This document shows, piece by piece, positions 26,233 through 35,339 of a stretch of DNA of 36,640 bases. The notes under the pieces are model-generated. The model saw only the letters and a list, made by a program, of their open reading frames with translations, was not told the DNA's origin and ran no database searches. Position 1 is the first letter of the stretch; each line of letters begins with the position of its first letter. The position numbers were made by a program, and so were the translations under genes. The stretch lies in contig CAMAYN010000014.1 of the NCBI GenBank assembly GCA_945862285.1, positions 1 to 36,640 on the forward strand, written 5' to 3'. The DNA comes from Akkermansia muciniphila. GTDB lineage: Bacteria > Verrucomicrobiota > Verrucomicrobiia > Verrucomicrobiales > Akkermansiaceae.

Positions 26233-26978
26233 TGCACTTCCACCGACCCATCTTGATTCTATTTCTATCTAGCCTGACTGCTATGTTGCCGACTGCAGCG
26301 CAGCAAGATTTTTCTGCGAACCAAGAACCTGCGGTGTTAGCATTGCCGAATCAGGAGCTTCCTTGGCTTGGCTTTCAGGTAGAGCGCGTCACTGATGCGG
26401 TACGTGCCCATTTACCTGATCTGCCTAAGGGTACGGGATTTGTTATTACATCTTTAGAGAGTCAAAGTCCCAGTCATGAAGCGGGGCTGCTTCGTCATGA
26501 TGTTGTATGGAAATTGAATGACCAATTGCTTATTAATGAAGCTCAGTTAGAAGTTTTACTCAGCCACAAGCTGCCAGGCGATTCCGTAAAAATTCATTTC
26601 TTTCGCTCAGGAGCCAAACATGAAGTTACCCTCGTGATCGGTAAACTGCCGCCCGCAAAGGTAGCCATCATGGGCCCTAGTAGTAATCAATCGGAAAATA
26701 GTAATTCGGGAAATCAGCAAAAAATCCAGCTTCCACAAATTCCTCAAAACACTCCTATCGAAACGCAAAAAACTGCAACACTCGAATTGCCCAATACATT
26801 AATTCAAATCGAGACCAGAGAGCAAGCACTGTGGCTATCCATCGACCACAAAGGGGTTAATATCTTTGATGACGAACTGAATGAGGAAAACACAAAAAAA
26901 ATCCCCGCTCATTGGGTGGAACCTGTCAACGAACTCCGGCATACTTTAGAAAATCGACCCGGGTGTAAACCTCGATAA
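26232..26978 (+). CDS. Periplasmic PDZ-domain protein of the ECF operon
   Basis: A 248-residue protein with a Sec signal peptide of about 24 residues ending in AAQ. One PDZ domain follows at about 35-115, recognisable by GFVITSLESQSPSHEAGLLRHDVVWKLNDQ and LLSHKLPGDSVKIHFFRSGAKHEVTLVIG. A Gln/Asn/Pro-rich linker leads to a charged C-terminal part. No protease domain is attached, so it is a PDZ adaptor rather than a DegS-like enzyme. It probably senses or binds periplasmic peptides and modulates the anti-sigma partner encoded just upstream. The start overlaps the previous stop by one base. Confidence 0.8.
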   Translation: MHFHRPILILFLSSLTAMLPTAAQQDFSANQEPAVLALPNQELPWLGFQVERVTDAVRAHLPDLPKGTGFVITSLESQSPSHEAGLLRHDVVWKLNDQLLINEAQLEVLLSHKLPGDSVKIHFFRSGAKHEVTLVIGKLPPAKVAIMGPSSNQSENSNSGNQQKIQLPQIPQNTPIETQKTATLELPNTLIQIETREQALWLSIDHKGVNIFDDELNEENTKKIPAHWVEPVNELRHTLENRPGCKPR

Positions 26979-27008
26979 AAAAAGTCGCTGATCTGTTTGG
27001 ATCGCCAC
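26977..27008 (-). terminator. Terminator after ssb, in the convergent gap with the PDZ gene
   Basis: On the minus strand GTGGCGATC pairs imperfectly with GATCAGCGAC (one bulge and one mismatch) and is followed by seven T. It lies 18 bp after the ssb stop. Confidence 0.6.
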
Positions 27009-27025
27009 TGGTAATGAAGTGCGAA

Positions 27026-27490
27026 TTAAAAAGGAATTTCGTCTTCGTCTTCGAAGTGAGTATCCGCAGGGCTACCGCCATAGGAGTCACCACCTTGAGG
27101 AGCACTGGGGCGCTGTGTAGCAGCGGAAGCTGGGGCAGAACCTCCGGTGTTGCCTTTGCCATCTGGCATAAATTGCATGTTTTCAGCTACAATTCTTAGC
27201 TTGCTGCGCTTCTGCCCTGTGGCTTTGTCGTCCCATGTGTCAAGGGTTAGTCGGCCTTCTATAAAAACACTACGGCCTTTCGTGAGATACTGTTGTGCGA
27301 GTTCGGCTTGCCGTCCCCACAAGGTAATATCGACAAATGTAACCTCCTCTTGACGTTGATTTTGATCATTGGTCCAAGTGCGTTTTACAGCGAGTCCGAT
27401 TTCGGCTACAGCACTTCCCTTAGGAGTATAACGAAGCTCGGGGTCTCGCGTGAGGTTTCCCAGAAGCATAACTTTATTCAAACTAGCCAT
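27026..27490 (-). CDS. ssb: Single-stranded DNA-binding protein
   Basis: A 154-residue protein. Residues 1-110 form the OB fold: MASLNKVMLLGNLTRDPELRY, TFVDITLWGRQAELAQQYLTKG, VFIEGRL. A Gly/Ser/Ala-rich linker follows, then the acidic tip DEDEIPF, which recruits partners such as RecQ, PriA and exonuclease I. It coats single-stranded DNA during replication and repair. It follows rpsF by 68 bp in the common pth-rpsF-ssb order. rpsR and rplI, which often come next, are absent here. Confidence 0.96.
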   Translation of the reverse strand: MASLNKVMLLGNLTRDPELRYTPKGSAVAEIGLAVKRTWTNDQNQRQEEVTFVDITLWGRQAELAQQYLTKGRSVFIEGRLTLDTWDDKATGQKRSKLRIVAENMQFMPDGKGNTGGSAPASAATQRPSAPQGGDSYGGSPADTHFEDEDEIPF

Positions 27491-27558
27491 ATCAGTGATG
27501 ATTTACGGAAATAATGATCAAATTGGTGAAATGACATTTCACCAAGCATAGAAAAAAA

Positions 27559-27846
27559 TTAGTTAGCGCGTTGGAAATACTGCATGTGCACATGAGTATT
27601 CAAGCGAAGACGTCCTTTGATTTTTGCGATGCTAGCAGGCTCTGCAGTGAGAGAAAAATTTAGGTAGTGGCCAGACTCAAGATGGTTCGATGTATAAGCG
27701 AACTTACGGCGTCCCATATCGAGAACGTCGGCAACTTTGGCGCCTTCGGCTTCCATTTCCTTGGTTACTGTGCCGATGAGATCTTCTACACCGCCGTCTG
27801 CGCCTTTGGTGTTAAGAATGATGATGCCTTCATATTTTCTGCTCAT
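27559..27846 (-). CDS. rpsF: 30S ribosomal protein S6
   Basis: A 95-residue protein, MSRKYEGIIILNTKGADGGVEDLIGTV, with the central DMGRRKFAYTSNHLESGHYLNFSL and the C-terminal LRLNTHVHMQYFQRAN. S6 pairs with S18 on the 30S platform and binds 16S rRNA. It is encoded 53 bp after pth. There is no acidic glutamylated tail. Its S18 partner is not encoded nearby. Confidence 0.95.
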   Translation of the reverse strand: MSRKYEGIIILNTKGADGGVEDLIGTVTKEMEAEGAKVADVLDMGRRKFAYTSNHLESGHYLNFSLTAEPASIAKIKGRLRLNTHVHMQYFQRAN

Positions 27847-27899
27847 AATGACTGAAGAGTTATGCTGTTGATGTATTCGTTAGTGGTGGGATCACGAGG

Positions 27900-28472
27900 C
27901 TAATTGGGAGCCGCATTGTAGAGACAAGCAGCTTCATTTATACCTCGGGAGAGACAATCATGCACGGCATTTGCCGCCATGGCAAGCATGTTTTTCAAAG
28001 TTTCTTGCTCGTTCTCTGCAAATTTGCCTAAAACATGCCCTGTCATCGAATTTGCTTGGGCTTCGCCAATACCCAATTTGAGGCGGGGAAACTCATCGCT
28101 ACCGAGGTGTTCGATCATTGATTTCACGCCATTATGCCCTCCGGCGCTGCCATTTGCACGCAAACGCAAGCGACCGAGCGCTAGGCTGACATCGTCATAA
28201 ACAACGAGACATTGTTGGGGCGACCATTTGAAATATCGTAAAATTTTCCCTACCGAGCGCCCACTCAGATTCATAAATGTCTGAGGTTTGGCAAGTAATA
28301 CGGATGATTCTGGCCATTTTGCCATCTGACATTCCCATTTCGGCAGCGTTTCAAAGTCACAGCGCAGCCTCGCGGCGAGTACGTCAAGTACCATAAACCC
28401 CACATTGTGCCGAGTAGCCGCGTAGTCTCTTCCTGGGTTTCCTAGTCCAACGATCAGTTTGATTTCACTCAT
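27900..28472 (-). CDS. pth: Peptidyl-tRNA hydrolase
   Basis: A 190-residue protein of normal length. It shows IVGLGNPGRDYAATRHNVGF with the catalytic His in RHN, the KPQTFMNLSG block with a key Asn, and VVYDDVSLALGRLRLRANGSAGGHNGVKSM with the catalytic-dyad Asp. It frees tRNA from peptidyl-tRNA that drops off ribosomes and is normally essential. Its ATG overlaps the pssA stop (ATGA at 28472-28469), so the two are translationally coupled, and rpsF and ssb follow. Confidence 0.96.
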   Translation of the reverse strand: MSEIKLIVGLGNPGRDYAATRHNVGFMVLDVLAARLRCDFETLPKWECQMAKWPESSVLLAKPQTFMNLSGRSVGKILRYFKWSPQQCLVVYDDVSLALGRLRLRANGSAGGHNGVKSMIEHLGSDEFPRLKLGIGEAQANSMTGHVLGKFAENEQETLKNMLAMAANAVHDCLSRGINEAACLYNAAPN

Positions 28473-29329
28473 GATACAGAGTTTGGCGGCGTGGAATCTT
28501 CTTCCTCATCTTCCCATTCAATGTCACGCTGCCAACGTTGAGAAATCCATGGACGCACGAAGCCGTAAAGCAAATACGCGCTAAATAGCACAACCGGTGC
28601 GTGATAATGGTAGGTTGCAATGAGCATAATGGTCACGGCGGCGGCCATCAGTGTCCAGATCGAGGAACGCGCGCGCGCATCGATCTTCTTAAAACTCGGA
28701 TAGCGGATTTTACTCATCATCAAAAAGGATAGAATCAACATCGTTGCCGCGAGGGCATATTTCCACATCCCTAAATCTTTATCATTCTGGTAATAATGGA
28801 TCAGCAACATCGTCAGCGAGGCGATAAATCCCGCCGCCATGGGTATGGGTATGCCGATGAAATCCCCATGATCGTTCGGTTTTTTCGGCATCACAGCCAA
28901 GCAATTGAACCGCGCCAAACGCATCGCTCCACACAGCAAATACAGCATCGCAATGCCCCAGCCCACATTATTTGGTAATTCAAAAAGCACAGCCTTCGCC
29001 AATAACATCGCCGGTGCCATGCCAAAGGAAATAATGTCGGCCAAAGAATCAAACTCCCGACCAAACGGCGAGTCTTGCCCGGTGAGACGAGCCATCCGAC
29101 CATCTAACAAATCGAAAATACACGAACCAAAGATAAACAGGATCGCAATTTCATAATGCCTTTTCGCTAACAAAAACGACACCGCATCCTTGGAGGTGCC
29201 TACCGCGCCGATTCCGTAATGGATCCATAAAACCGCAAGGAAACCGCAGCATAAATTTCCCGCCGTCATGAGGTTCGGAAGAAAAGGAATTTTCAGTTCC
29301 TCGCTCGGTGGTGGATTCGATTCTTTCAT
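28469..29329 (-). CDS. pssA: CDP-diacylglycerol-serine O-phosphatidyltransferase
   Basis: A 286-residue membrane protein. The CDP-alcohol phosphotransferase signature DG(x2)AR(x8)G(x3)D(x3)D is complete in LLDGRMARLTGQDSPF and the following GREFDSLAD. Seven or eight hydrophobic segments fill the rest. The PNLMTAGNLCCGFLAV start and the later GIPIPMAAGFIA block favour phosphatidylserine synthase over the phosphatidylglycerophosphate enzyme. It makes phosphatidylserine, the precursor of phosphatidylethanolamine, in the inner membrane. The charged C-terminal tail (WEDEEEDS) is cytosolic. It overlaps pth by 4 bp. A decarboxylase gene (psd) is not in the window. Confidence 0.9.
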   Translation of the reverse strand: MKESNPPPSEELKIPFLPNLMTAGNLCCGFLAVLWIHYGIGAVGTSKDAVSFLLAKRHYEIAILFIFGSCIFDLLDGRMARLTGQDSPFGREFDSLADIISFGMAPAMLLAKAVLFELPNNVGWGIAMLYLLCGAMRLARFNCLAVMPKKPNDHGDFIGIPIPMAAGFIASLTMLLIHYYQNDKDLGMWKYALAATMLILSFLMMSKIRYPSFKKIDARARSSIWTLMAAAVTIMLIATYHYHAPVVLFSAYLLYGFVRPWISQRWQRDIEWEDEEEDSTPPNSVS

Positions 29330-29400
29330 ATCAGCTGTTTTGTGCGGATCACAGTATCTAAAGAATCACGGGACGATGTCAAGATCGGGCATGCGCAAAG

Positions 29401-29436
29401 GAAAAAAAGAGGGAAATCTCCATGGATTTCCCTCTT
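29401..29436 (-). terminator. Rho-independent terminator of sodA
   Basis: A 12-bp perfect stem (29407-29418 with 29425-29436) and a 6-nt loop are followed on the minus strand by seven T. It lies 28 bp after the sodA stop and upstream of pssA. Confidence 0.9.
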
Positions 29437-29463
29437 GTCGAAAAATACTGAAGACCGCGTTTC

Positions 29464-30102
29464 TTACGCGCCTTTCACCTGAGCGAAGAGACTGGCGACT
29501 TTGTCCCAATTAACAACGTTCCAAAAGGCACCAATGTAATCGGGGCGGCGATTTTGATAGTTTAAATAGTAGGCATGTTCCCAAACGTCTAAGCCTAAGA
29601 TTGGCGTTGATCCGCAGCAGCCAGCAATGGAACCCATCAGCGGATTATCTTGATTCGGTGTGGAGGTCACGGCCAGTTTGCCGTCAGCTTTGACCACGAG
29701 CCAGGCCCAACCAGAGCCGAAGCGTGTAGCCCCCGCTTTGGCAAATGCTTCTTTAAAGGCATCAAAAGATCCAAACGCAGCATCGATCGCCACAGCAAGA
29801 TCGCCCGATGGAGCCGCAGCGCCGCCCGGTGCGATGATTTCCCAAAAGTGGCTATGATTCACATGACCACCGGCGTTGTTGCGTACTGCTGTTCGAATGT
29901 CCTCGGGAATGGCAGCAAGATCTTTGATCATGTCCAAAGCGGTTTTTTCTTCCACGTCAGTTTTGCCAGCAACGGCGTTATTCACGTTTGTGATGTAGGC
30001 TTGGTGGTGCTTGCTGTGATGAATTTCCATCGTGCGTGCATCGATGTGTGGTTCAAGCGCATTGTAGTCGTAGCCAAGTGCAGGTAGTGTCGATTGTGCC
30101 AT
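29464..30102 (-). CDS. sodA: Superoxide dismutase, probably manganese type
   Basis: A 212-residue protein. Metal ligands are His28 (EIHHSKHH), His83 (NHSHFW), and the Asp and His of DVWEHAYYL. The NQDNPLMG segment carries the Gln typical of manganese enzymes, and the GGHVNHS Gly pair supports the same. It turns superoxide into oxygen and hydrogen peroxide. No signal peptide is present, so it is cytoplasmic. It has its own strong terminator and no close upstream partner, so it is a single-gene unit. An iron or cambialistic form cannot be excluded. Confidence 0.93.
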   Translation of the reverse strand: MAQSTLPALGYDYNALEPHIDARTMEIHHSKHHQAYITNVNNAVAGKTDVEEKTALDMIKDLAAIPEDIRTAVRNNAGGHVNHSHFWEIIAPGGAAAPSGDLAVAIDAAFGSFDAFKEAFAKAGATRFGSGWAWLVVKADGKLAVTSTPNQDNPLMGSIAGCCGSTPILGLDVWEHAYYLNYQNRRPDYIGAFWNVVNWDKVASLFAQVKGA

Positions 30103-30298
30103 AAGATGATAAATGTATGAAGTTGCGGCATTAGATTCACCGCATTTTCTATTTTCGCAAGCGGGAAAAGGAAAATAAATCGCTGCGATGTGCGGATTTT
30201 TTCAATCAGTGCTGGACGCATTGCAGATTTCCATTCAGCTTCTGGCCCCACCTCATTGGGAAAAATCGTCAAAACATTTATCAAGTAACTCATTTATT

Positions 30299-30721
30299 AT
30301 GGACATCCAAATTGCCGCACTTTGTGACTTCGCTGCCGACTACAATGGCAAACTCGTCATTTCTGGCGTTCTCGAAACACTTGTTTCCCGCGCACTTCCT
30401 TTAGTTCAGCCCCATTGTTCGCTGGCCTTGCGCTTTTGCTTCACTCCAGAAGACAGCGGACATCACCAGCTCTCGATCAATATCATCGATGAAGATGGCC
30501 AGCCGCTCGACCCCGAAAATATGCCCATCGAGCCAGAATTCGACGTGCAACTCCCACCACAAGTACCCTTCCTCACACGGAATTTAATCATGAATCTTCA
30601 GGGCTTGCGCTTTCCCAAAGCCGGCATCTACTCCATCGACATCGGCTGCGATGGTGAAATGATGCAACGCATTCCTATCCGCATCGTTCAGGTCAACCAA
30701 GAAGGCCAGGCAGCGAACTAA
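30299..30721 (+). CDS. DUF6941 family protein
   Basis: A 140-residue soluble protein from ATG 30299 (MDIQIAALCDFAADYNGKLVISGVLE). This opening is typical of DUF6941, so upstream in-frame codons are not used. The body alternates hydrophobic strands and suggests a compact beta fold, with the ending SIDIGCDGEMMQRIPIRIVQ. No catalytic motif or signal peptide is visible. The family has no known function. It is flanked by divergent sodA and convergent pgi and shares a bidirectional terminator with pgi. Confidence 0.75.
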   Translation: MDIQIAALCDFAADYNGKLVISGVLETLVSRALPLVQPHCSLALRFCFTPEDSGHHQLSINIIDEDGQPLDPENMPIEPEFDVQLPPQVPFLTRNLIMNLQGLRFPKAGIYSIDIGCDGEMMQRIPIRIVQVNQEGQAAN

Positions 30722-30743
30722 ATCGATTGCACATTCCGCTAAC

Positions 30744-30778
30744 AAAAAAGGGCACTCATCATCATGAGTGCCTTTTTT
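30744..30778. terminator. Bidirectional terminator between the DUF6941 gene and pgi
   Basis: The stem GGCACTCAT / ATGAGTGCC with a 4-nt loop has A6 on one side and T6 on the other, so it can end transcription from both convergent genes. Confidence 0.9.
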
Positions 30779-30806
30779 GTAGGGAATACCCCCCATTTTT
30801 TGCGAT

Positions 30807-32372
30807 TCACGCCTTCATGAACATGTCATCGGCAGGGGTATTTCCTAGAGCTAAGAGTGCCTCGCCATTCGCGGCCAAGTGATTGAGACAGTGATACGCC
30901 TCTTCCACATCAGCACCGATCTTTGTCGCAATCGCTTCTGCCGTGGCCGCTTGCCCGCTCAGAGCAGCTAGAGCATCCCGAACGCTGGTAAGAGTATGTA
31001 AAAAGAGAGCCGCCGCCTTTTTCCCCGCCTCCACACCTGGTTGATGATACGCATTGATATTGACCAGCGATGCGTAGAAAGAAACAGCCCGCTCATAAAG
31101 AGCGATCAATACTCCAAGCTGGAAGGCGTTGACCTCCGGTAACGAAATGGTGATCGATTTCCTGCCATTTTGATAAAGCGCATTTCGCGTGCCTCGCAAA
31201 AATCCCTGCAAATAATCCGCCGAAGTATTACCCGGCTCCACCTCGATTCTTTTCCCTTCTCGACCCTTACGCACTTCAATAAATGTCGCAAAGAAATTCG
31301 CCACGCCGTCCCGCAACTGCTGAACGTAAGCATGTTGATCCGTCGATCCCTTATTTCCATAAACTGCAATCCCTTGGCAGACTTTATTTCCATCCAAATC
31401 AAGCTCCTTGCCCAGCGATTCCATTACCAACTGTTGTAAATACTTCGACATCAGGACCAGCGAGTCCTTATACGGCAGCACCACCATATCCTTTTCGCCT
31501 TTGCCGTTTCCTTCGTGAAACCAAGCGAGCGCAAGACGCATGGAAGCATTTTGAGCAACATCAGGCACCCGAGTTTTTGCATCCATGGCCGCCGCTCCCG
31601 CCAGCATCGCATCCACATCCAACCCTTGCAACGCCGCTGGCACTAGTCCCACCGTGGATAGCACACTCGTGCGCCCACCGACCCAATCCTCCATGGGAAT
31701 TCTCGCCAAAAATCCTTCCGCCGATGCGTATTGATCCAACTTCGATCCAACACCAGTAATCGCCACCGCATACTTGCCGAAGTCAAGCCCCTGCGCCTCA
31801 TAAGCCTGCCGCGCTTCGATCATCCCATTTCGCGTTTCCGGCGTTCCGCCCGACTTCGATATCACCAAAACCAAGGTGCGGGCTAGTTCCGCTGCGCCGA
31901 TCCGCGCCAACACCCGATCCATGCCATCGGGGTCTGTATTATCGAAAAAATCAAGCGGCATCCGCGCATCCGGTGCCAATGCCTCAGCCACTAACTGTGG
32001 GCCCAAGGCGGAACCACCTATGCCAATTAGTAAAACCCTCGCAAATGCCTCGCCCGCCGGGTTTGTCACAACGCCGGAATGCACATCCGCCGCAAATTTT
32101 TTCAACTGGACTAAAGGTTCAGTGATGGCAGCTTGCAGTTCCGCTGTCGGCGCCAGAGCCGCGTTACGCAGCCAATAATGCCCCACCATCCGTTGCTCAT
32201 CCGGGTTGGCAATGGCACCAGCCTCCAGTGCGACCATATCTTCAAATGCCCTAGCCACCTTCGCTTGCATCGACGCGACAAAATCCGTCGGCAAATCCAT
32301 ACGTGATGTGTCTAACACAAATCCCATTTCTGGGTAACGGAGTAATTCTGATGAAAATGTAACAAATGACAT
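30807..32372 (-). CDS. pgi: Glucose-6-phosphate isomerase
   Basis: A 521-residue protein of normal length with two SIS-type sugar-isomerase subdomains. Visible motifs are [39 protein letters not shown], the [11 protein letters not shown] block, and [20 protein letters not shown] with the catalytic His and Lys region. It interconverts glucose 6-phosphate and fructose 6-phosphate in glycolysis and gluconeogenesis. It stands as a single gene. A TTGGAC / TACGTT pair with 17-bp spacing ends 8 bp before the ATG, which again would give a very short or absent leader, though the match is weak. Confidence 0.93.
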   Translation of the reverse strand: MSFVTFSSELLRYPEMGFVLDTSRMDLPTDFVASMQAKVARAFEDMVALEAGAIANPDEQRMVGHYWLRNAALAPTAELQAAITEPLVQLKKFAADVHSGVVTNPAGEAFARVLLIGIGGSALGPQLVAEALAPDARMPLDFFDNTDPDGMDRVLARIGAAELARTLVLVISKSGGTPETRNGMIEARQAYEAQGLDFGKYAVAITGVGSKLDQYASAEGFLARIPMEDWVGGRTSVLSTVGLVPAALQGLDVDAMLAGAAAMDAKTRVPDVAQNASMRLALAWFHEGNGKGEKDMVVLPYKDSLVLMSKYLQQLVMESLGKELDLDGNKVCQGIAVYGNKGSTDQHAYVQQLRDGVANFFATFIEVRKGREGKRIEVEPGNTSADYLQGFLRGTRNALYQNGRKSITISLPEVNAFQLGVLIALYERAVSFYASLVNINAYHQPGVEAGKKAAALFLHTLTSVRDALAALSGQAATAEAIATKIGADVEEAYHCLNHLAANGEALLALGNTPADDMFMKA

Positions 32373-32489
32373 GGCAGGAAAACGTAACGAGAAAATGCCT
32401 CGCGTCCAAGGAAAATTCCGTATTTGTCCATGATCGAGTGAATCCAGAACAACCGGGTCGTCTATAACCCTCCCGACTAACTTAAATTG

Positions 32490-33695
32490 TTATGCAGCGG
32501 AGGGTTGGAGGGCGAAGCCCAGTGCGGCGGCTTGTTTTTCTAAAGATTTACGACGACGGGATGCGCTTTGGGGGGTGATTATAAAGGCTTCTTTTTCGTC
32601 GTAGGCTTTCTGGCTTTTGATCATGCCGTGGACGATGCGGGCGAGCTTGTGCGCGGCTGCTGTGGTGCCTTCGGCTTTGCCCAGTCTGCCTTTCATTCGT
32701 CTCACGTAGCCTCCCATTTCACTTTGCGACTTTTGCAGCCCGAAGACTCCTAGACGGAATGCTCCTGCTAGACGACTCGTCACTTTCCGCGTCCGTGCTT
32801 TTCATACTTTGCCACCGCTAATCCGGTTGTCGGGGCACAGGCCTAACCATGAGGCGAAGCGCTCTGGTGTGGGAAAGGCGCTGAGTAACTGACTTCGTGT
32901 GCCGACTTCGCTCATCATCGCACAGAGTAATCCTGCGTTCACCCCGGGGGCGCAGCTTAGATCGACTCCGTGAAATTTCCACGCCGTTTCATATACGGCG
33001 AACTGTGGGCTGTTTTTACTCAGTATGCGTCGCCTTTGAGCGCTTCGATGATGTCTTCGCTACTGCTGCGGCAGCGTTTGTCGCGCAGGGCGGCGAGTTT
33101 TTTCGCATCGCGCTCGCCGGTGAGGATGGCGGCGATGATGGCTTGGGCACTGACTCCATCAATGTCGCTAAATACATGTTGGATCTTGATGTTCATCTCG
33201 GTGAGGGATTTTTGGATGAGCTGGAGTTGTTTGGCTGCGTCGCCTACCATCTCGGCGCGGTGGCACATGAGAAACCGCAGGGGCACGATGTCGAGCGCGG
33301 GGCGAAATGATTTGCGCAGTAATCCTGCGGCGTGGAGCTGTTGGAGCCACTGGGCATCGCAAACATCGGTTTTCTTGCCGGGAACACCTTTGACGTGCGT
33401 TGACTAAATATACCTCAATGCCTGCTGCGATGAGCGTATCGTAGAGGGTGATCCAGTAGTTGCCCGTGCTCTCCATGGCTGCGGTTTTGATGCAGCATTG
33501 GATGAGCCAATCACGCAAGGCATGGACGCCGTTGGTGAAGGAGGCGTAGGTGCGCACGGGGTCATCGCAACGTCCTGGCGGCACTGCGACGACGAATTCT
33601 TCCGCTCCCACATCAATACCTGCCGCATCAGGCTGAGTTTTGGTGTTGATGACGGGCTGGGACTTGCGCTTGCGACCAATTGGTTTTGCTTTCAT
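32490..33695 (-). pseudogene. IS110-family transposase, broken by at least three frameshifts
   Basis: The minus strand carries remnants of an IS110-type DEDD transposase in order. From ATG 33695, MKAKPIGRKRK...GIDVGAEEFVVAV with AMESTGNYWITLYD and VYLVNARQ. A first shift follows near 33405. Then GVPGKKTDVCDAQWLQQLHAAGLLR through VFSDIDGVSAQAIIAA to a stop at about 33020. In another frame come NSPQFAVYETAWKF and SWLGLCPDNRISGGKV, then a stop near 32810. A third shift leads to the final LAGAFRLGVFGLQKS...AAAHKLARIVHGMI region. The full length of about 1.2 kb matches an intact IS110 gene, so the element decayed by small indels rather than large deletion. It lies between pgi and the YdjM-like gene. 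No terminal repeats were found, as is usual for IS110. Confidence 0.8.
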
Positions 33696-34033
33696 CTGTG
33701 TCAGTGTCACTTGATGAGGTCTGACGCAGGAGCAACTGCCGAAAGAAGGATGGACGTATCTCCCGAACGGGGTCACAGCGCGGTTGAGCGAAATCAACCA
33801 CACTGCGCCACCAATGATCCACTCGTGGGAGCTGCGCTCATGATAAAAAACGGGATTGCGACTCGCGAGAATCACATCACCAATGCATTTCCGACCTTCA
33901 TCCTACGGCAGCAGCAAAATCTTGCATACGTCTCTTTCAAGTGAAAGCCCAAGTTACTCCGTTTTCCACACCCCAGCACAGCGCGGGTTCTGGTGGTGAG
34001 AAACAAAAGTTTACCAGTTCGCGAAAATCGAGA
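33696..34033. other. Gene-free flank of the IS110 remnant
   Basis: About 340 bp between the IS110 start and the YdjM-like stop. It probably holds the noncoding end of the element and the original intergenic DNA. I see no credible gene, terminator or repeat in it. Confidence 0.5.
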
Positions 34034-35032
34034 TTACCTGCCCCACACCATCTTCCAGAGTTTTTGCCACGATTCATCATTCGTGCGACGGAAGGTCAGG
34101 AATGGTACGTGTTGCTCCTGCTTGCTGAAGTCGATTCCTATACCCCATAGCGGGGACACTCCATCCGGAGACACCGCATAGCGCAGATCGCCCAACACCC
34201 CTGCTTGCTGCGGATGCCAACTCAACCAGCCATCAGAGAAATGGGAAAATCGGGCAATATCTTTTGCTAAAACCGAATCCGCTTTGACCCCAGGTACATC
34301 CTTCACCACGACCAAGGGGATCTTACTTTCTCCAAGCAATTCGCATTTTTTTCCCGCCCGAAAACACAAAATGTGAGCCTGCCCCCGATCTTGATACATC
34401 ACCCGCCAGACGACAATGTTGGCAAAGGATGGCTTGGCCGTGAGCCGTTCCAACGCATGCCCACGCTCTTGACCGATCTCACGCGTCACGTCTAGCACAC
34501 GCTGTTGCTGCCCGTAACACAATGCCAAATAACAAGTTGCCCAGCTAAGCGCGGCCACCGACCAGCGACGCGAGCGTTTCACGATCGCCACGATCACTAA
34601 GGGCAACAACGGCAAGGTAAATAGTGGATCGACCACCGAGATTAAATCCCATGATACCCGGACATCCGAAAAGGGCCAAAACCAACGAGTGCCGTAGCTC
34701 GTCCAAACATCGCAGAGTCCATGGCTGAATGCTGCGGCAATGCCTGCTAGCACTAAAACCCGCACTTGAAATCCCCGCCCCCGCCAGCGGCACCAAGAAA
34801 TCACTAACCCTGCCATCATCAAGCCGATCACAGGAGCGAGCAACAAGGAATGGGTGAAATGCCGATGCATCGCCAAGCCAAAAAGTGGATCATCCTGCGA
34901 GCGCAAAAATACATCCAAGTCCGGAAATTCTCCCGCCAAAAACCCCACCAATGCCGCTTGCCTTCTTGATTCCCGCGGAGCAATCGCCACCGCCATTGCC
35001 ATGCCCAGCAGCCCGTGTGTTACATTATCCAT
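34034..35032 (-). CDS. YdjM/DUF457-type membrane-bound metal-dependent hydrolase
   Basis: A 332-residue protein. The N-terminal MDNVTHGLLGMAMA, then FPDLDVFLRS, HRHFTHSLLL and SVVDPLFTLPLLPL, form the His/Asp-rich motif set of the PF04307 (LexA-binding, inner-membrane-associated putative hydrolase) family. Three to five transmembrane segments cover residues 1-185. The C-terminal 140 residues are soluble and not typical of the short family members. The His and Asp residues could bind a metal, but the substrate is unknown. It lies 83 bp after the tRNA gene on the same strand. Confidence 0.8.
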   Translation of the reverse strand: MDNVTHGLLGMAMAVAIAPRESRRQAALVGFLAGEFPDLDVFLRSQDDPLFGLAMHRHFTHSLLLAPVIGLMMAGLVISWCRWRGRGFQVRVLVLAGIAAAFSHGLCDVWTSYGTRWFWPFSDVRVSWDLISVVDPLFTLPLLPLVIVAIVKRSRRWSVAALSWATCYLALCYGQQQRVLDVTREIGQERGHALERLTAKPSFANIVVWRVMYQDRGQAHILCFRAGKKCELLGESKIPLVVVKDVPGVKADSVLAKDIARFSHFSDGWLSWHPQQAGVLGDLRYAVSPDGVSPLWGIGIDFSKQEQHVPFLTFRRTNDESWQKLWKMVWGR

Positions 35033-35126
35033 TGCGCGTTCACATTCGTTGCAATCATGAAAAACACCAATGGAAAATCTGTTTTCTTGCGTGATTGATC
35101 GATAAATAATCCCTCACCAGCCAGCA

Positions 35127-35210
35127 TGCGCACGAGAGGACTCGAACCTCCACAGGATTGCTCCTACTAGTACCTGAAACTAGCGCGTCTACCAATTCCG
35201 CCACGTGCGC
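35127..35210 (-). tRNA. tRNA-Leu (anticodon CAG)
   Basis: The minus strand folds as a class II tRNA of 84 nt. Acceptor arms are GCGCACG and CGTGCGC with A as discriminator, and the D-arm is GGCGGAATTGGTAGACGC. The anticodon stem CTAGT/ACTAG encloses loop TTCAGGT, reading CAG. A long variable arm (AGGAGCAATCCT) and T-arm GGAGG TTCGAGT CCTCT follow. Leucine identity is supported by the long variable arm and A73. It decodes CUG. The 3' CCA is not encoded, so it is added afterwards. Confidence 0.95.
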
Positions 35211-35339
35211 GTTTACCTTGGCTTCGGGAGGAACACTCCAGCACAGGATCGATTTTTTGACAACTGCTGATTTGATAAAAAATTTGCTATTGCAGAAAAA
35301 TCAGATTGTTTCTGCGTTTTGTTCCGTTGAGACTGCGGC

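Noticed and set aside
33498-33944. Plus-strand 148-codon frame over the IS110 remnant
   Set aside because: It is antisense to the recognisable transposase segments and shows no protein family pattern.
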